64,000 bases of DNA from JAGPUQ01 sp036677085 (lineage in GTDB: Bacteria; Pseudomonadota; Gammaproteobacteria; Pseudomonadales; Porticoccaceae). The translations under genes were made by a program, and so were the position numbers. Shown here piece after piece: positions 50,454 through 58,403 of this stretch; position 1 is the first letter of the stretch; every line of letters begins with the position of its first letter. The notes beneath the pieces are model-generated. The model did not search any database and had not been told where the DNA came from. It saw only the letters and a list, made by a program, of their open reading frames with translations. Location of the stretch: assembly GCA_036677085.1 (NCBI GenBank), contig JAKFFI010000064.1:1-64000 (forward strand), read 5' to 3'.

Positions 50454-50828
50454 TCAGTGCGCCTGCGGGTGATACGTGAGGTTCAGATGGCCGGCGACAG
50501 TCGCCAGGCGCTTGTCGCGGGTCCACACCCGAGCCGGGCCGGCGAGCGCCGTCGATGGCAGAAGGTGCACGTCCAGGTAACCGATGCCGCGGTCCATCAG
50601 TTGATGCCGGTCTACGAAACCCAGGACTTCGGCGTCGGTGGCCGCCGGCGCCGGCGGCAGGTCGCGCAGCAGGGCGAGCAGGTCGGCCCGGTTGTTGAGG
50701 TTGCCGCAGGCCAGCTCGCCCTGCACGAAGGGATGCATCAGCACCTGGCCGGCTTCCAGCGCCGAGCGCAGCGCCGCGTCTCCCTTGCGCAGGTGGTCGA
50801 TCCAGACCGAGGTGTCCACCAGAACCAT
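50454..50828 (-). CDS. vapC: VapC-family PIN-domain ribonuclease toxin
   Basis: The 124-residue PIN protein keeps all expected acids: Asp in LVDTSVWIDHL at the start, Glu in VQGELACG, Asp in GIGYLDVHLL and Asp in WTRDKRLATVA. VapC toxins cut tRNA or rRNA. The antitoxin gene precedes it with a 10-base gap, the standard arrangement. It begins 31 bases beyond the IS3 end. Confidence 0.92.
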   Translation of the reverse strand: MVLVDTSVWIDHLRKGDAALRSALEAGQVLMHPFVQGELACGNLNNRADLLALLRDLPPAPAATDAEVLGFVDRHQLMDRGIGYLDVHLLPSTALAGPARVWTRDKRLATVAGHLNLTYHPQAH

Positions 50829-50838
50829 GCGTGCGGGA

Positions 50839-51036
50839 TCAGGCCGGTTGGGAACGGCGTCGCGGCACCGGCTTGATCCGCGGCTCGCTGCCGCCCAGGC
50901 GGGCCAGCCGGCGGGCGCTTTCGCGCTCGATCAGGGCTTTGAGGCCCTCGCGGATCAGCGCGGTGCGCTCGGTCAGGCCGGTGATGCGCTGCGCCTCGTC
51001 GAGCAGGGCTTGGTCCAGGTTGATGGTGGTGCGCAT
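50839..51036 (-). CDS. vapB: VapB-family antitoxin
   Basis: The 65-residue protein starts MRTTINLDQALLDEAQRITG, the VapB ribbon-helix-helix pattern, and has a basic C-terminal tail (RRRSQPA) that would contact VapC. It should bind and autoregulate its own promoter and neutralise the toxin encoded after it. The pair appears intact. Confidence 0.9.
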   Translation of the reverse strand: MRTTINLDQALLDEAQRITGLTERTALIREGLKALIERESARRLARLGGSEPRIKPVPRRRSQPA

Positions 51037-51174
51037 GGGCGATACCTCGTCTCGGTGATGCTGGATGCTACATCATGTGGTGCTGTTGATGATGCCTGAT
51101 ATTGGTCAGCCCTACGGGGATGTTCTTGTGCGTGGCGTCGTCGTGGGTGAGGGTTTCAACGCGCTGGGCCCGCC

Positions 51175-51591
51175 TTACTCGAAAGGGTTGTGCAGCCTGG
51201 CGCCGGTCGCGGCGAAATCCCGCACATTGCGGGTCACCAGGGTCAAATCGTAGGTCAGCGCGGTGGCGGCAATCTGTTTATCCAGCGCATTCTCGGACTG
51301 GGGCACGCGCAGGCGGCCCCACACCTGGGCTTCGTCCCTGCCAAAATCCAGCATGTTGTCGGCGTAGTCGTCCAACAGGCTTTGCAACCAGGCCTCCAGC
51401 GCACGCGCCTGCGTCTGATCGCCCCGCTGGCGGATCAATTCGACGCCGCGGCGCAGCTCGCCAATGGTGATGACGCTGATATAGGCCGGTGTCTCCTGTT
51501 CGGCGAGCCGGCTGAAAAAGCGGGTGACGCCGGGGTTTGCCCGGTCCCTTTTGCGCAGCTCGCTGATCAGGTTGGTGTCGAGCAAATACAT
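51175..51591 (-). CDS. FitB-type PIN-domain toxin
   Basis: The 138-residue protein begins MYLLDTNLISELRK and has Glu in TIGELRRGVE, Asp in ALDKQIAATA and a C-terminal LVTRNVRDF, the FitB/VapC subgroup pattern that includes the Neisseria gonorrhoeae trafficking toxin. Its ATG overlaps the antitoxin stop by one base, so the two are coupled. It probably cleaves RNA. The 138 bases between it and vapB contain no gene. Confidence 0.88.
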   Translation of the reverse strand: MYLLDTNLISELRKRDRANPGVTRFFSRLAEQETPAYISVITIGELRRGVELIRQRGDQTQARALEAWLQSLLDDYADNMLDFGRDEAQVWGRLRVPQSENALDKQIAATALTYDLTLVTRNVRDFAATGARLHNPFE

Positions 51592-51824
51592 CAGTCGAAC
51601 ACATCCGCCGCCGGTGGGTCCGGTACCCGCGCAAAGTCTTCGTCCCGACCCACGTCGGGAATTTGCCGCAACACCTCAAGAAACGGTTTCTTTTTGGGGC
51701 GCATCAGGGCCTGTTCGAGAATGCGCCGGTGCTCTGCCTCGGCGCTGATGCCGTGCTGACTGGCCCGCACTTTCAAGGCATTGGCGATGGCGTCGTCGAT
51801 ATTGCGCACGATCAAATTGGCCAT
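51591..51824 (-). CDS. FitA-type ribbon-helix-helix antitoxin
   Basis: The 77-residue protein starts MANLIVRNIDDAIANALKVRASQHGISAEAE, matching the FitA/Arc RHH fold, and ends with an acidic-proline tail (VPDPPAADVFD) of the type that wraps around FitB. An upstream minus-strand palindromic operator was not identified by eye. The pair appears intact. Confidence 0.88.
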   Translation of the reverse strand: MANLIVRNIDDAIANALKVRASQHGISAEAEHRRILEQALMRPKKKPFLEVLRQIPDVGRDEDFARVPDPPAADVFD

Positions 51825-51952
51825 GGTGGCTTACCTCGGAGCGATGATGGCGTGCGAGGATGATATCAATGATGTCATTCTTTGCAACGGATATTTACCG
51901 GTCGCTCCCAGGCAGCGCACGTCGATTTCGGGTCGGGGCGCGGGCCTGCACC

Positions 51953-52289
51953 TCAAGCCCTTGCCGCAGAAAACCGATCGATCATGTCGTTGAACTCGGC
52001 TGCGACCCAGGCGGCGAAATCCACCTGCATCTGCCACAGGTCGGTGAACTCGGCAAAGGCCCAGCGGCCGTGGGTCTTGAGGTGGTTCACCCCGGGCACC
52101 CATAGGTGTCCATCGTTGATTTCTTTCCTTTTGCTTGCGCGGCGTGGGGATGGGGGTGATGAACTCGGCCGGCCGGCGGCTTGGCCGGATGACCTGCGTG
52201 GGCTGGCCGGTGGCGTCCAGTTCCCAGTGGCGGGCGGGATACGCGTAAGGCGAGTTCAGAATCGGGGCGTCGAAGAAGGGGTTGTCCAT
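51953..52289 (-). pseudogene. Internally deleted type III restriction enzyme gene (N- and C-terminal ends joined)
   Basis: From ATG 52289 the minus strand encodes MDNPFFDAPILNSPYAYPAR and continues through RPAEFITPIPTPRKQK, the recognisable start of BPTD_3080-type type III restriction endonucleases. After about 55 codons, a different frame from about 52128 encodes LWVPGVNHLKTHGRWAFAEF and then DLWQMQVDFAAWVAAEFNDM to a stop at 51953; this is the family's C-terminal end. Everything between, including the helicase motor and nuclease (usually well over 800 residues), is missing. It cannot restrict DNA. Confidence 0.7.
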
Positions 52290-52754
52290 GGGTGGCCCTG
52301 AGTAACGGGAAGATTGACAGGGACTGATTGCGCGTGGCTCGACCTGCGTCACGCGATCCTCCAGGTTGCAGTCCAGCGCCCCGATCGCGGACGGTGCTGG
52401 TTCAGGTCGGCACGCTGCGCCTTCGACATTCAGGGGCGTCCATCTCGCGGGTGAAGGTCGTGGGTGACGGTGGGTGCGGATCAAGGCGAAAAGTATGTGG
52501 TTTGCCACCGCACGCGTCCAGCCATCAAATTTGTTTGACTTATCGGTCGGTTGGCAGGTGCCGTTGGCGTCGTGCCGCACCTTGGCAAGCGGTGCGAATA
52601 CCTCGCATGGCAGCGGCGCGGTGAGGCCGGGATTGGCGGTGTGGCCCGGTTGCCGGTCCTGTAGGTTGGCGGGCCGCGAGTTGCAGGTCCGTGGAGTGAT
52701 CACGATAATGGCCGCCCTTATTTCCCACAGCCATCAAGCCGGGGTGTTGCTCAG
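52290..52754. other. 465-base gene-poor region at the end of the accessory island
   Basis: An open minus-strand frame runs through here, but its content has no recognisable family and looks random outside the restriction remnant. The region may hold decayed pieces of the missing restriction-modification partner gene. The right end (near 52700-52754) should contain the promoter of the GAPDH gene; no clear hexamers are seen. Confidence 0.5.
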
Positions 52755-54209
52755 GTGAAACGACCGCAACCACAGGACTTTTTCAAGGACTGGAAAGCGC
52801 GCGAAGCGCTGGCCGAAGCCATGATCCCCCTGATCGGCAAGCTGTACCGGGAGAACAATGTCTCCCTCTATATGTATGGCCGCAACATGGTCAACCGCTC
52901 GGTCACGGATCTGATGAAGGCGCACCGCTTCGTGCGCCAGGTCGAGCAGAATGAGCTGTCGGAGTTCGATACCTTTCCGATGATCGAGGCGCTGGCCGGG
53001 ATGGATCTGGGGCCGGCCCATGTCGACATTGGCAAGCTCACCGTGGGGTTTCAGGAGCAGGCCAACGGGCGCACGCCGCGGGACTATTTGCAGCAGGTGA
53101 TCGGCAACGACATCGGCGCCATGCGCAAGCCGTTGCCGCAGCCCCAGGATGTGGTGCTCTACGGCTTTGGCCGCATCGGCCGGTTGCTGGCGCGGATCCT
53201 GATCGAGAAGACCGGCGGCGGGGATACGCTGCGGCTGCGCGCCATCGTGGTTCGCAAGGGCGGTGGTCCGGACGATCTCGACAAGCGCGCGAGCCTGTTG
53301 CGGCGCGATTCCGTGCACGGGCCGTTCCGCGGCACCATCCGCGTGCTGGACGAAGAGCGCAAGCTGATTTGCAACGGCAACGAAATTCACGTCATCGAGG
53401 CGAATTCGCCCGCCGAGGTCGATTACACACAGTACGGCATCAGCAACGCCATCGTGATCGACAATACCGGTGCCTGGCGCGACGAGGCCGGGCTGTCCAG
53501 GCACCTGGAGTGCCCGGGGGCCGCCAAGGTCATCCTCACCGCGCCCGGCAAGGGCAGGATCCCCAACATCGTCTATGGCGTGAATCAGGCAGAAATCACG
53601 CCCAACCAGAAAATTCTGTCGGCGGCGTCCTGTACCACCAACGCCATCGTGCCGGTGCTGAAGGCGGTGCTGGACGAATACGGGATTCGCAGCGGGCACG
53701 TGGAGACGGTGCATTCCTACACCAACGACCAGAACCTGATCGACAACTACCACAAGGGCGCGCGGCGCGGGCGCAGCGCGCCGCTCAACATGGTGATCAC
53801 CGAGACCGGTGCCGCCAACGCGGCGACCAAGGTCTTGCCTGAGCTTACCGGTAAGCTCACCGGCAATGCGATCCGGGTGCCGACGCCGAACGTGTCGCTG
53901 GCGATTCTCAATCTGCAATTGGGGCGCTCGACCACGGTTGCGGAAATCAACGAATTCATGCGGCGCACGGCGCTGTTTTCAGCGCTCCAGCAGCAGATCG
54001 GCTACACCATTTCCAGCGAAGCGGTATCGACCGATTTTGTCGGCGACCGTCACGCCTGCGTATTCGACTCGCAGGCCACGATCGTCAACGGCGACAACTG
54101 CGTGCTCTATTGCTGGTACGACAATGAGTTCGGTTACAGCTGCCAGGTCGTGCGCTGTCTGGAGGAAATGGCCGGCGTCCGCTGGGCCATGTATCCGGCC
54201 CACGCCTGA
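52755..54209 (+). CDS. Glyceraldehyde-3-phosphate dehydrogenase, long form with N-terminal extension
   Basis: The 484-residue protein has a Rossmann motif YGFGRIGRLL only at about residue 135, the catalytic Cys293 in SAASCTTNAI and His320 in VHSYTNDQ. It ends with the NAD-site segment WYDNEFGYSCQVVR. The first 130 residues (MKRPQPQDFFKDWKAREAL...) are an extension absent from ordinary GAPDH of about 335 residues, but known in a Pseudomonas-type long GAPDH class. It oxidises glyceraldehyde-3-phosphate or works in gluconeogenesis. The strong terminator downstream marks a single-gene unit. Confidence 0.92.
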   Translation: MKRPQPQDFFKDWKAREALAEAMIPLIGKLYRENNVSLYMYGRNMVNRSVTDLMKAHRFVRQVEQNELSEFDTFPMIEALAGMDLGPAHVDIGKLTVGFQEQANGRTPRDYLQQVIGNDIGAMRKPLPQPQDVVLYGFGRIGRLLARILIEKTGGGDTLRLRAIVVRKGGGPDDLDKRASLLRRDSVHGPFRGTIRVLDEERKLICNGNEIHVIEANSPAEVDYTQYGISNAIVIDNTGAWRDEAGLSRHLECPGAAKVILTAPGKGRIPNIVYGVNQAEITPNQKILSAASCTTNAIVPVLKAVLDEYGIRSGHVETVHSYTNDQNLIDNYHKGARRGRSAPLNMVITETGAANAATKVLPELTGKLTGNAIRVPTPNVSLAILNLQLGRSTTVAEINEFMRRTALFSALQQQIGYTISSEAVSTDFVGDRHACVFDSQATIVNGDNCVLYCWYDNEFGYSCQVVRCLEEMAGVRWAMYPAHA

Positions 54210-54246
54210 TATCCCGAACTTCGCGCGGATTTCTCCTGTAGGTCAG

Positions 54247-54291
54247 GCGGTACCCGGCGTGCGCTATTGCGCGCCGGTACCGCACTTTTTT
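54247..54291 (+). terminator. Rho-independent terminator after the GAPDH gene
   Basis: GCGGTACCCGGCG at 54247 pairs with GCGCCGGTACCGC at 54271-54283 with one bulged C, around a loop including CTATT, and is followed by six T at 54286-54291. It lies 38 bases past the stop. Confidence 0.85.
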
Positions 54292-54448
54292 CTTTGTAGC
54301 AAAAGTTCGTAGCAAAAGTTCGTGGCAAAAGCGATGGCGCGAGTATGAGTATCACTGAACGTGCGACAGCCCGGTTGCGGCTGATTCGGCGGTCGATTTC
54401 GGAGGTGGTCCGCGTGACCGCCGCCGCTATCCGTTATCTGGAGGGCAT

Positions 54449-55597
54449 ATGCTGATCGGGCTTCTGAAGGAAACGCTGCCCGGCGAGCGCCGCGTGGCGC
54501 TGGTGCCGGCGCAGCTCGCGCTGCTCGCGAAGCAACGCCATGAGGTGCTGGTCGAACGGGATGCCGGCGCCGCGGCCGGCTATGCCGACGCGGAATATCT
54601 TGCCGCAGGGGCCCGCATCGTCGAACGGTCCGAGGTGTTCGCGGGCGCGGAAATCCTTGCGACCGTGCGAGGTTCGGCCCTTGCCGAAGCGGAGGCCGCG
54701 ACCGACTTCGCGCGGCTACGCGCCACGCAGATCCTGATCGGGCTGTGCGAGCCGCTGGCGCAACCGGCCGGAGTGCAGCGCCTGGCCACCACCGGCGCCA
54801 CGGTGTTTGCGCTCGAACTGTTGCCGCGCACCTCGCGGGCGCAGGCGATGGACGTGCTGAGCTCGATGGCGAACCTGGCTGGCTACAAGGCGGTGCTGAT
54901 GGCGGCGAACCAGGTGCCGCGCATCCTGCCGATGATGACCACCGCCGCCGGCACGCTCACTGCCGCCAAGGTGCTCGTGCTCGGCGCCGGTGTCGCCGGC
55001 TTGCAGGCGGTTGCCACGGCCAAGCGGCTCGGCGCCGCGGTCGACGGCTACGACATCCGGCCCGAGGTGGCGGAGCAGATCCGCAGCGTCGGCGGTAAAT
55101 TCGTCGATCTCGGTCTGACCGCGGAGGCCGACAAGGGCGGCTACGCAAAAGCGCAGTCGGACGATTTCATCGCCCGCCAGCAGGAGGCGCTCGCGCAGTT
55201 CGTGCGCGCCGCCGACATCGTCATCACCACCGCGCAGGTGCCGGGCCGCAGGGCGCCGGTGCTGATCACCGCAGCCATGCAGAAGGGCATGAAATCCGGT
55301 TCCGTGGTGGTCGACCTCGCCGCCGAATCGGGCGGCAACTGCGAACTCACCCAGTGCGGGAAGAACGTGCTGGTCGACGGCGTCACCATGATGGGTCCCG
55401 CCAACCTGATCTCCGAGCTGGCCTTCCACGCCAGCCAGCTCTACAGCCGCAACATCATCAATTTCATTCTTAATCTGACCACGCGCGAAGGGGTGCTGGC
55501 GGACAAGGAGGACGACGACATCGTGCGCGAGACGCGCGCGGCGCGCGGCGGCGAAATCAGCAGTGAACGCGTCAAGCAGGCGCTTGGCTCAACCTGA
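54449..55597 (+). CDS. pntAA: NAD(P) transhydrogenase subunit alpha part 1
   Basis: The 382-residue soluble subunit resembles alanine dehydrogenase: an N-terminal GLLKETLPGERRVALVP and a Rossmann motif VLVLGAGVAGLQAVATAKRLGAAV that binds NAD(H). It is the split form in which the alpha chain ends before the membrane helices, which are in pntAB. It hands hydride to the NADP domain of PntB. The ATG follows GGAGG. pntAB begins nine bases after the stop. Confidence 0.95.
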   Translation: MLIGLLKETLPGERRVALVPAQLALLAKQRHEVLVERDAGAAAGYADAEYLAAGARIVERSEVFAGAEILATVRGSALAEAEAATDFARLRATQILIGLCEPLAQPAGVQRLATTGATVFALELLPRTSRAQAMDVLSSMANLAGYKAVLMAANQVPRILPMMTTAAGTLTAAKVLVLGAGVAGLQAVATAKRLGAAVDGYDIRPEVAEQIRSVGGKFVDLGLTAEADKGGYAKAQSDDFIARQQEALAQFVRAADIVITTAQVPGRRAPVLITAAMQKGMKSGSVVVDLAAESGGNCELTQCGKNVLVDGVTMMGPANLISELAFHASQLYSRNIINFILNLTTREGVLADKEDDDIVRETRAARGGEISSERVKQALGST

Positions 55598-55606
55598 GGA
55601 ACGGTC

Positions 55607-55900
55607 ATGGAATCACTCAACCTTATCGACAGTCTGTTCGTCTTCATGCTCGCCGCCGTGGTCGGCTATCACGTCATCCACAAGGTACCGCCGCTGCTGC
55701 ACACCCCGCTGATGTCGGCGACCAACGCAATCTCCGCGATCGCCGTGGTCGGCGCCCTGCTGGTGGCCGGCGCGGAAGGCAGCCAGCCGGCGACCATCCT
55801 CGGCACGATCGCCGTGGCCGCGGCCGTCACCAACGTGGTTGGCGGCTTTCTGATCACCGACCGCATTCTCAAAATGTTCAACAAGAAGAAAGCCAAATGA
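55607..55900 (+). CDS. pntAB: NAD(P) transhydrogenase subunit alpha part 2
   Basis: A 97-residue membrane protein with about three transmembrane helices (about residues 7-28, 40-57 and 63-84) and the HTPLMSATNAISAI motif, a conserved part of the proton channel. It overlaps pntB by four bases (ATGA). With PntAA it replaces the single PntA found in E. coli. Confidence 0.93.
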   Translation: MESLNLIDSLFVFMLAAVVGYHVIHKVPPLLHTPLMSATNAISAIAVVGALLVAGAEGSQPATILGTIAVAAAVTNVVGGFLITDRILKMFNKKKAK

Positions 55901-57273
55901 GCATTCAGGCCTTCATTCAACTGATTTATCTGGGCGCTGCGGCGCTGTTCATCTTTGGCCTGAAAGCCATGAGCTCCCCGCGCACAGCGCGGCGCGGCAT
56001 GTTGATGGCGGCGGCGGCGATGATCGCCGCCATCGTGGGCACCATCCTCGATCCGCGCGTGGTGAATTACGAATGGATCCTGGTCGGCATCCTGATCGGC
56101 AGCCTGCTCGGCGGCTTGATCGCGATCGTCACGCCGATGACGCACATGCCGCAGCGAACCGCGCTGTCCCACGCCTTCGGCGCGCTGGCTGCTTCGCTGG
56201 TAGGCATTGCGCACTACTACGATCACGCGCTCACGCTCGGCGTGGTGGAGCGGGTCGCGCTCGGCCTCGAAGTGGTGCTGGGCAGCCTGACCGTCACCGG
56301 CAGTCTGCTCGCCTTCGCCAAGTTGCAGGGTTGGGTGGGCGGCACCCCGGTGGCCTATCCGGGACAGAACGCCGTAAGCCTGGTGCTGGGGGCGGTCATT
56401 CTGATACTCGCCGGCTGGTTCATCGCCGATCCCTCGGCCACCTGGGCCTTTTACGGCATGGCCGCGCTGGCGTTCCTGTTCGGCATCACCCTGGTGATGC
56501 CGATCGGTGCCGCCGACATGCCGGTGGTGATTGCGCTGCTCAACAGCTACGCCGGCCTGGCTGCGGCGGCCACCGGCTTTGCGCTCGATAACAATATCCT
56601 GATCGTCGCCGGGGCGCTCGACGGCGCGTCCGGCCTGATCCTCGCGGTGCTGATGAGCAAGGCCATGAACCGCCCGCTGCTGAACGTGGTGTTCGGTCGC
56701 ATCGAGGCGAGCACGGCGGCGAGCGCCGACGATGTCTACGCCGGTAAGGTGCGCTCGACCACCGCGGAAGAGTTCGCGCTGCTGCTCGAAGACGCCCGTC
56801 GCGTGGTGATCGTGCCCGGCTACGGCATGGCGGTATCCCAGGCACAGCACGCGGTGCGCGACCTTTACCTGGCACTGGAGAAGCGCGGCGCCACTGTCGA
56901 GTTCGCCATCCACCCGGTGGCTGGCCGCATGCCGGGGCACATGAACGTGCTGCTTGCCGAAGCCGATATTCCCTACGAGCGCATGATCGAGATGGACACC
57001 ATCAACCCGACTTTCGAGACGGTGGATGTCGCGATCGTGATCGGTGCGAATGACGTGGTGAACTCCAACGCCCGCGCTTCCGACAGCCCCATCGCCGGCA
57101 TGCCGATCCTCGATGTCGACAAGGCGCGCATGGTGATCGTGGTGAAGCGCTCCATGAGTCCAGGGTTTGCCGGGATCCCGAATCCGCTGTTCGCCGCCGA
57201 CAACACGCTGATGTACTTTGCCGACGCCCAGGCGGGCATCCTCGACGTGGTGCGCGAGGTCAAGGCGCTCTAG
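55897..57273 (+). CDS. pntB: NAD(P) transhydrogenase subunit beta
   Basis: The 458-residue protein has an N-terminal membrane domain of about nine helices and a C-terminal NADP-binding domain from about residue 285. The latter contains VVIVPGYGMAVSQAQH, the RMPGHMNVLLAEA loop and VIGANDVVN. The enzyme uses the proton gradient to make NADPH from NADH, or runs in reverse. Ends 161 bases before the lipoprotein gene; no terminator is obvious. Confidence 0.96.
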   Translation: MSIQAFIQLIYLGAAALFIFGLKAMSSPRTARRGMLMAAAAMIAAIVGTILDPRVVNYEWILVGILIGSLLGGLIAIVTPMTHMPQRTALSHAFGALAASLVGIAHYYDHALTLGVVERVALGLEVVLGSLTVTGSLLAFAKLQGWVGGTPVAYPGQNAVSLVLGAVILILAGWFIADPSATWAFYGMAALAFLFGITLVMPIGAADMPVVIALLNSYAGLAAAATGFALDNNILIVAGALDGASGLILAVLMSKAMNRPLLNVVFGRIEASTAASADDVYAGKVRSTTAEEFALLLEDARRVVIVPGYGMAVSQAQHAVRDLYLALEKRGATVEFAIHPVAGRMPGHMNVLLAEADIPYERMIEMDTINPTFETVDVAIVIGANDVVNSNARASDSPIAGMPILDVDKARMVIVVKRSMSPGFAGIPNPLFAADNTLMYFADAQAGILDVVREVKAL

Positions 57274-57434
57274 GCAGGTTGCCAGACGCCAGCCCCCGAT
57301 GGTCGCGCCGATCCAGGGTCTGGCCGAGTGCCGAGCATCCCCCTATGATGAAAGGCAACTGGTGCTGCTTGATACCGGGCAGAGCTATGGTGGGTCCAGG
57401 CAGTGGTTGCAGGCCGCGCGGGGAGGATGAGCAA

Positions 57435-58022
57435 GTGGCACTCACCAATCGGACTGCGTGGGCGTTGCTCGCAGTCGTGCTGAGTTTTGCGCTGGCTGGT
57501 TGCCAGTCCTTGCTGCCGCGGGCCTCCAGCGAGTTGCGGGACACCTGGGGGAGCTTCGATGAGGCGCAGGACGCAATCAACCGCATCGTCCCGTACCAGA
57601 CCCAGCGCGCCCAGCTCGCGGCGCAGGGACTTGAGCCCGGGACAAACCCGGCGCTTACGCTGTTGAGCTTTGCCGACGTGTCGCAACGCTTTTCGCTCGG
57701 CGCCACGGTGACGGCGGATGCGCTCGACCCGGGTCTGCGCGAATGCTTCGCCGCCGGCAAGCGCTGCACTGCGTATGCGATTGCGATACGCGATGTGAAA
57801 CGCCGCCGGGTCGGAAACTTCTGGCTCGACACGTTCAACTTCGTGCGCATCACGGATTCCACCGGCTGGACCTTCAACGCGTTGATCGTTTTTGTCGATG
57901 ACCTGGTCGTCTATACGCTCACCGGCGGTCAACCCCGGATCAGCGAGCGCGATCGGGTCCGCAATCCGCTGGGGCCGCTGCAGGCCTGGGGAGACATCCT
58001 CGCCAAGCACACGCTGGAGTAA
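57435..58022 (+). CDS. Uncharacterised lipoprotein
   Basis: The 195-residue protein has a signal peptide and lipobox LAGC (Cys at about residue 24), then a soluble domain with no family I recognise. The GTG at 57435 is chosen because GGGAGG lies seven to twelve bases upstream and the signal follows at once; the longer frame is not signal-like. DTWGSFDEAQDAINRIVPYQ and a two-Cys segment (ECFAAGKRC) are visible. The hydrophobic FNALIVFVDDLVVYTLTGG near residues 150-168 could be a beta-strand or membrane contact. It sits between pnt and nqr. Confidence 0.72.
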   Translation: MALTNRTAWALLAVVLSFALAGCQSLLPRASSELRDTWGSFDEAQDAINRIVPYQTQRAQLAAQGLEPGTNPALTLLSFADVSQRFSLGATVTADALDPGLRECFAAGKRCTAYAIAIRDVKRRRVGNFWLDTFNFVRITDSTGWTFNALIVFVDDLVVYTLTGGQPRISERDRVRNPLGPLQAWGDILAKHTLE

Positions 58023-58403
58023 TGCCGGCCGGGAGCCTGTCGGTGATTGCATCGGCAGGTGTTGAACCAACATCAGTGGAGCCGTTCCCACGGCATCGGT
58101 TGGTAACCTGCCAGCCGAAGAGCCATCGAGGCAGGTTTGTCGATCCTCTCGTCGACGGCCATGCCGGGCGGATTGCGCCTGGTTTGGGAGGTCATGGGGT
58201 CCATGGCACACCCGCGCTCGCCCGATACGCTTTGCTCCGGGCGGCGGTGGCTCTATACTCCACACCGGTCCAGGTCGCAGTTCCAGGCCGAGGTTGATAC
58301 GCGCTTCGCTTTCGAACCAGCTCAGGTCCTGCCCAATTAAACTAAGCGCACCCCGGCCAGAACGGCGAGTGCGAATCCGTCAATTTTGTCCGCGAGGTTT
58401 CCC
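58023..58403. promoter_or_regulatory. 381-base intergenic region with probable nqr promoter
   Basis: No supported gene lies here; a 91-codon frame at 58022 has no family features. A promoter-like pair TTGCTC (58232-58237) and TATACT (58254-58259), spaced by 16 bases, stands about 145 bases upstream of nqrA and would give a leader of about 135 bases. The hexamers match consensus at three and five of six positions. Confidence 0.42.

Noticed and set aside
51831..52703. A 290-codon minus-strand frame through the restriction remnant
   Set aside because: Only the part from 52289 to about 52128 matches a known family; the rest is random-looking or out of frame with the real C-terminal remnant.
55669..56940. 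A 423-codon minus-strand open frame
   Set aside because: Shadow of pntB and pntAB; histidine/arginine-rich with no family features.
58022..58297. A 91-codon frame after the lipoprotein gene
   Set aside because: No ribosome site, no family, and it spans the probable nqr promoter.
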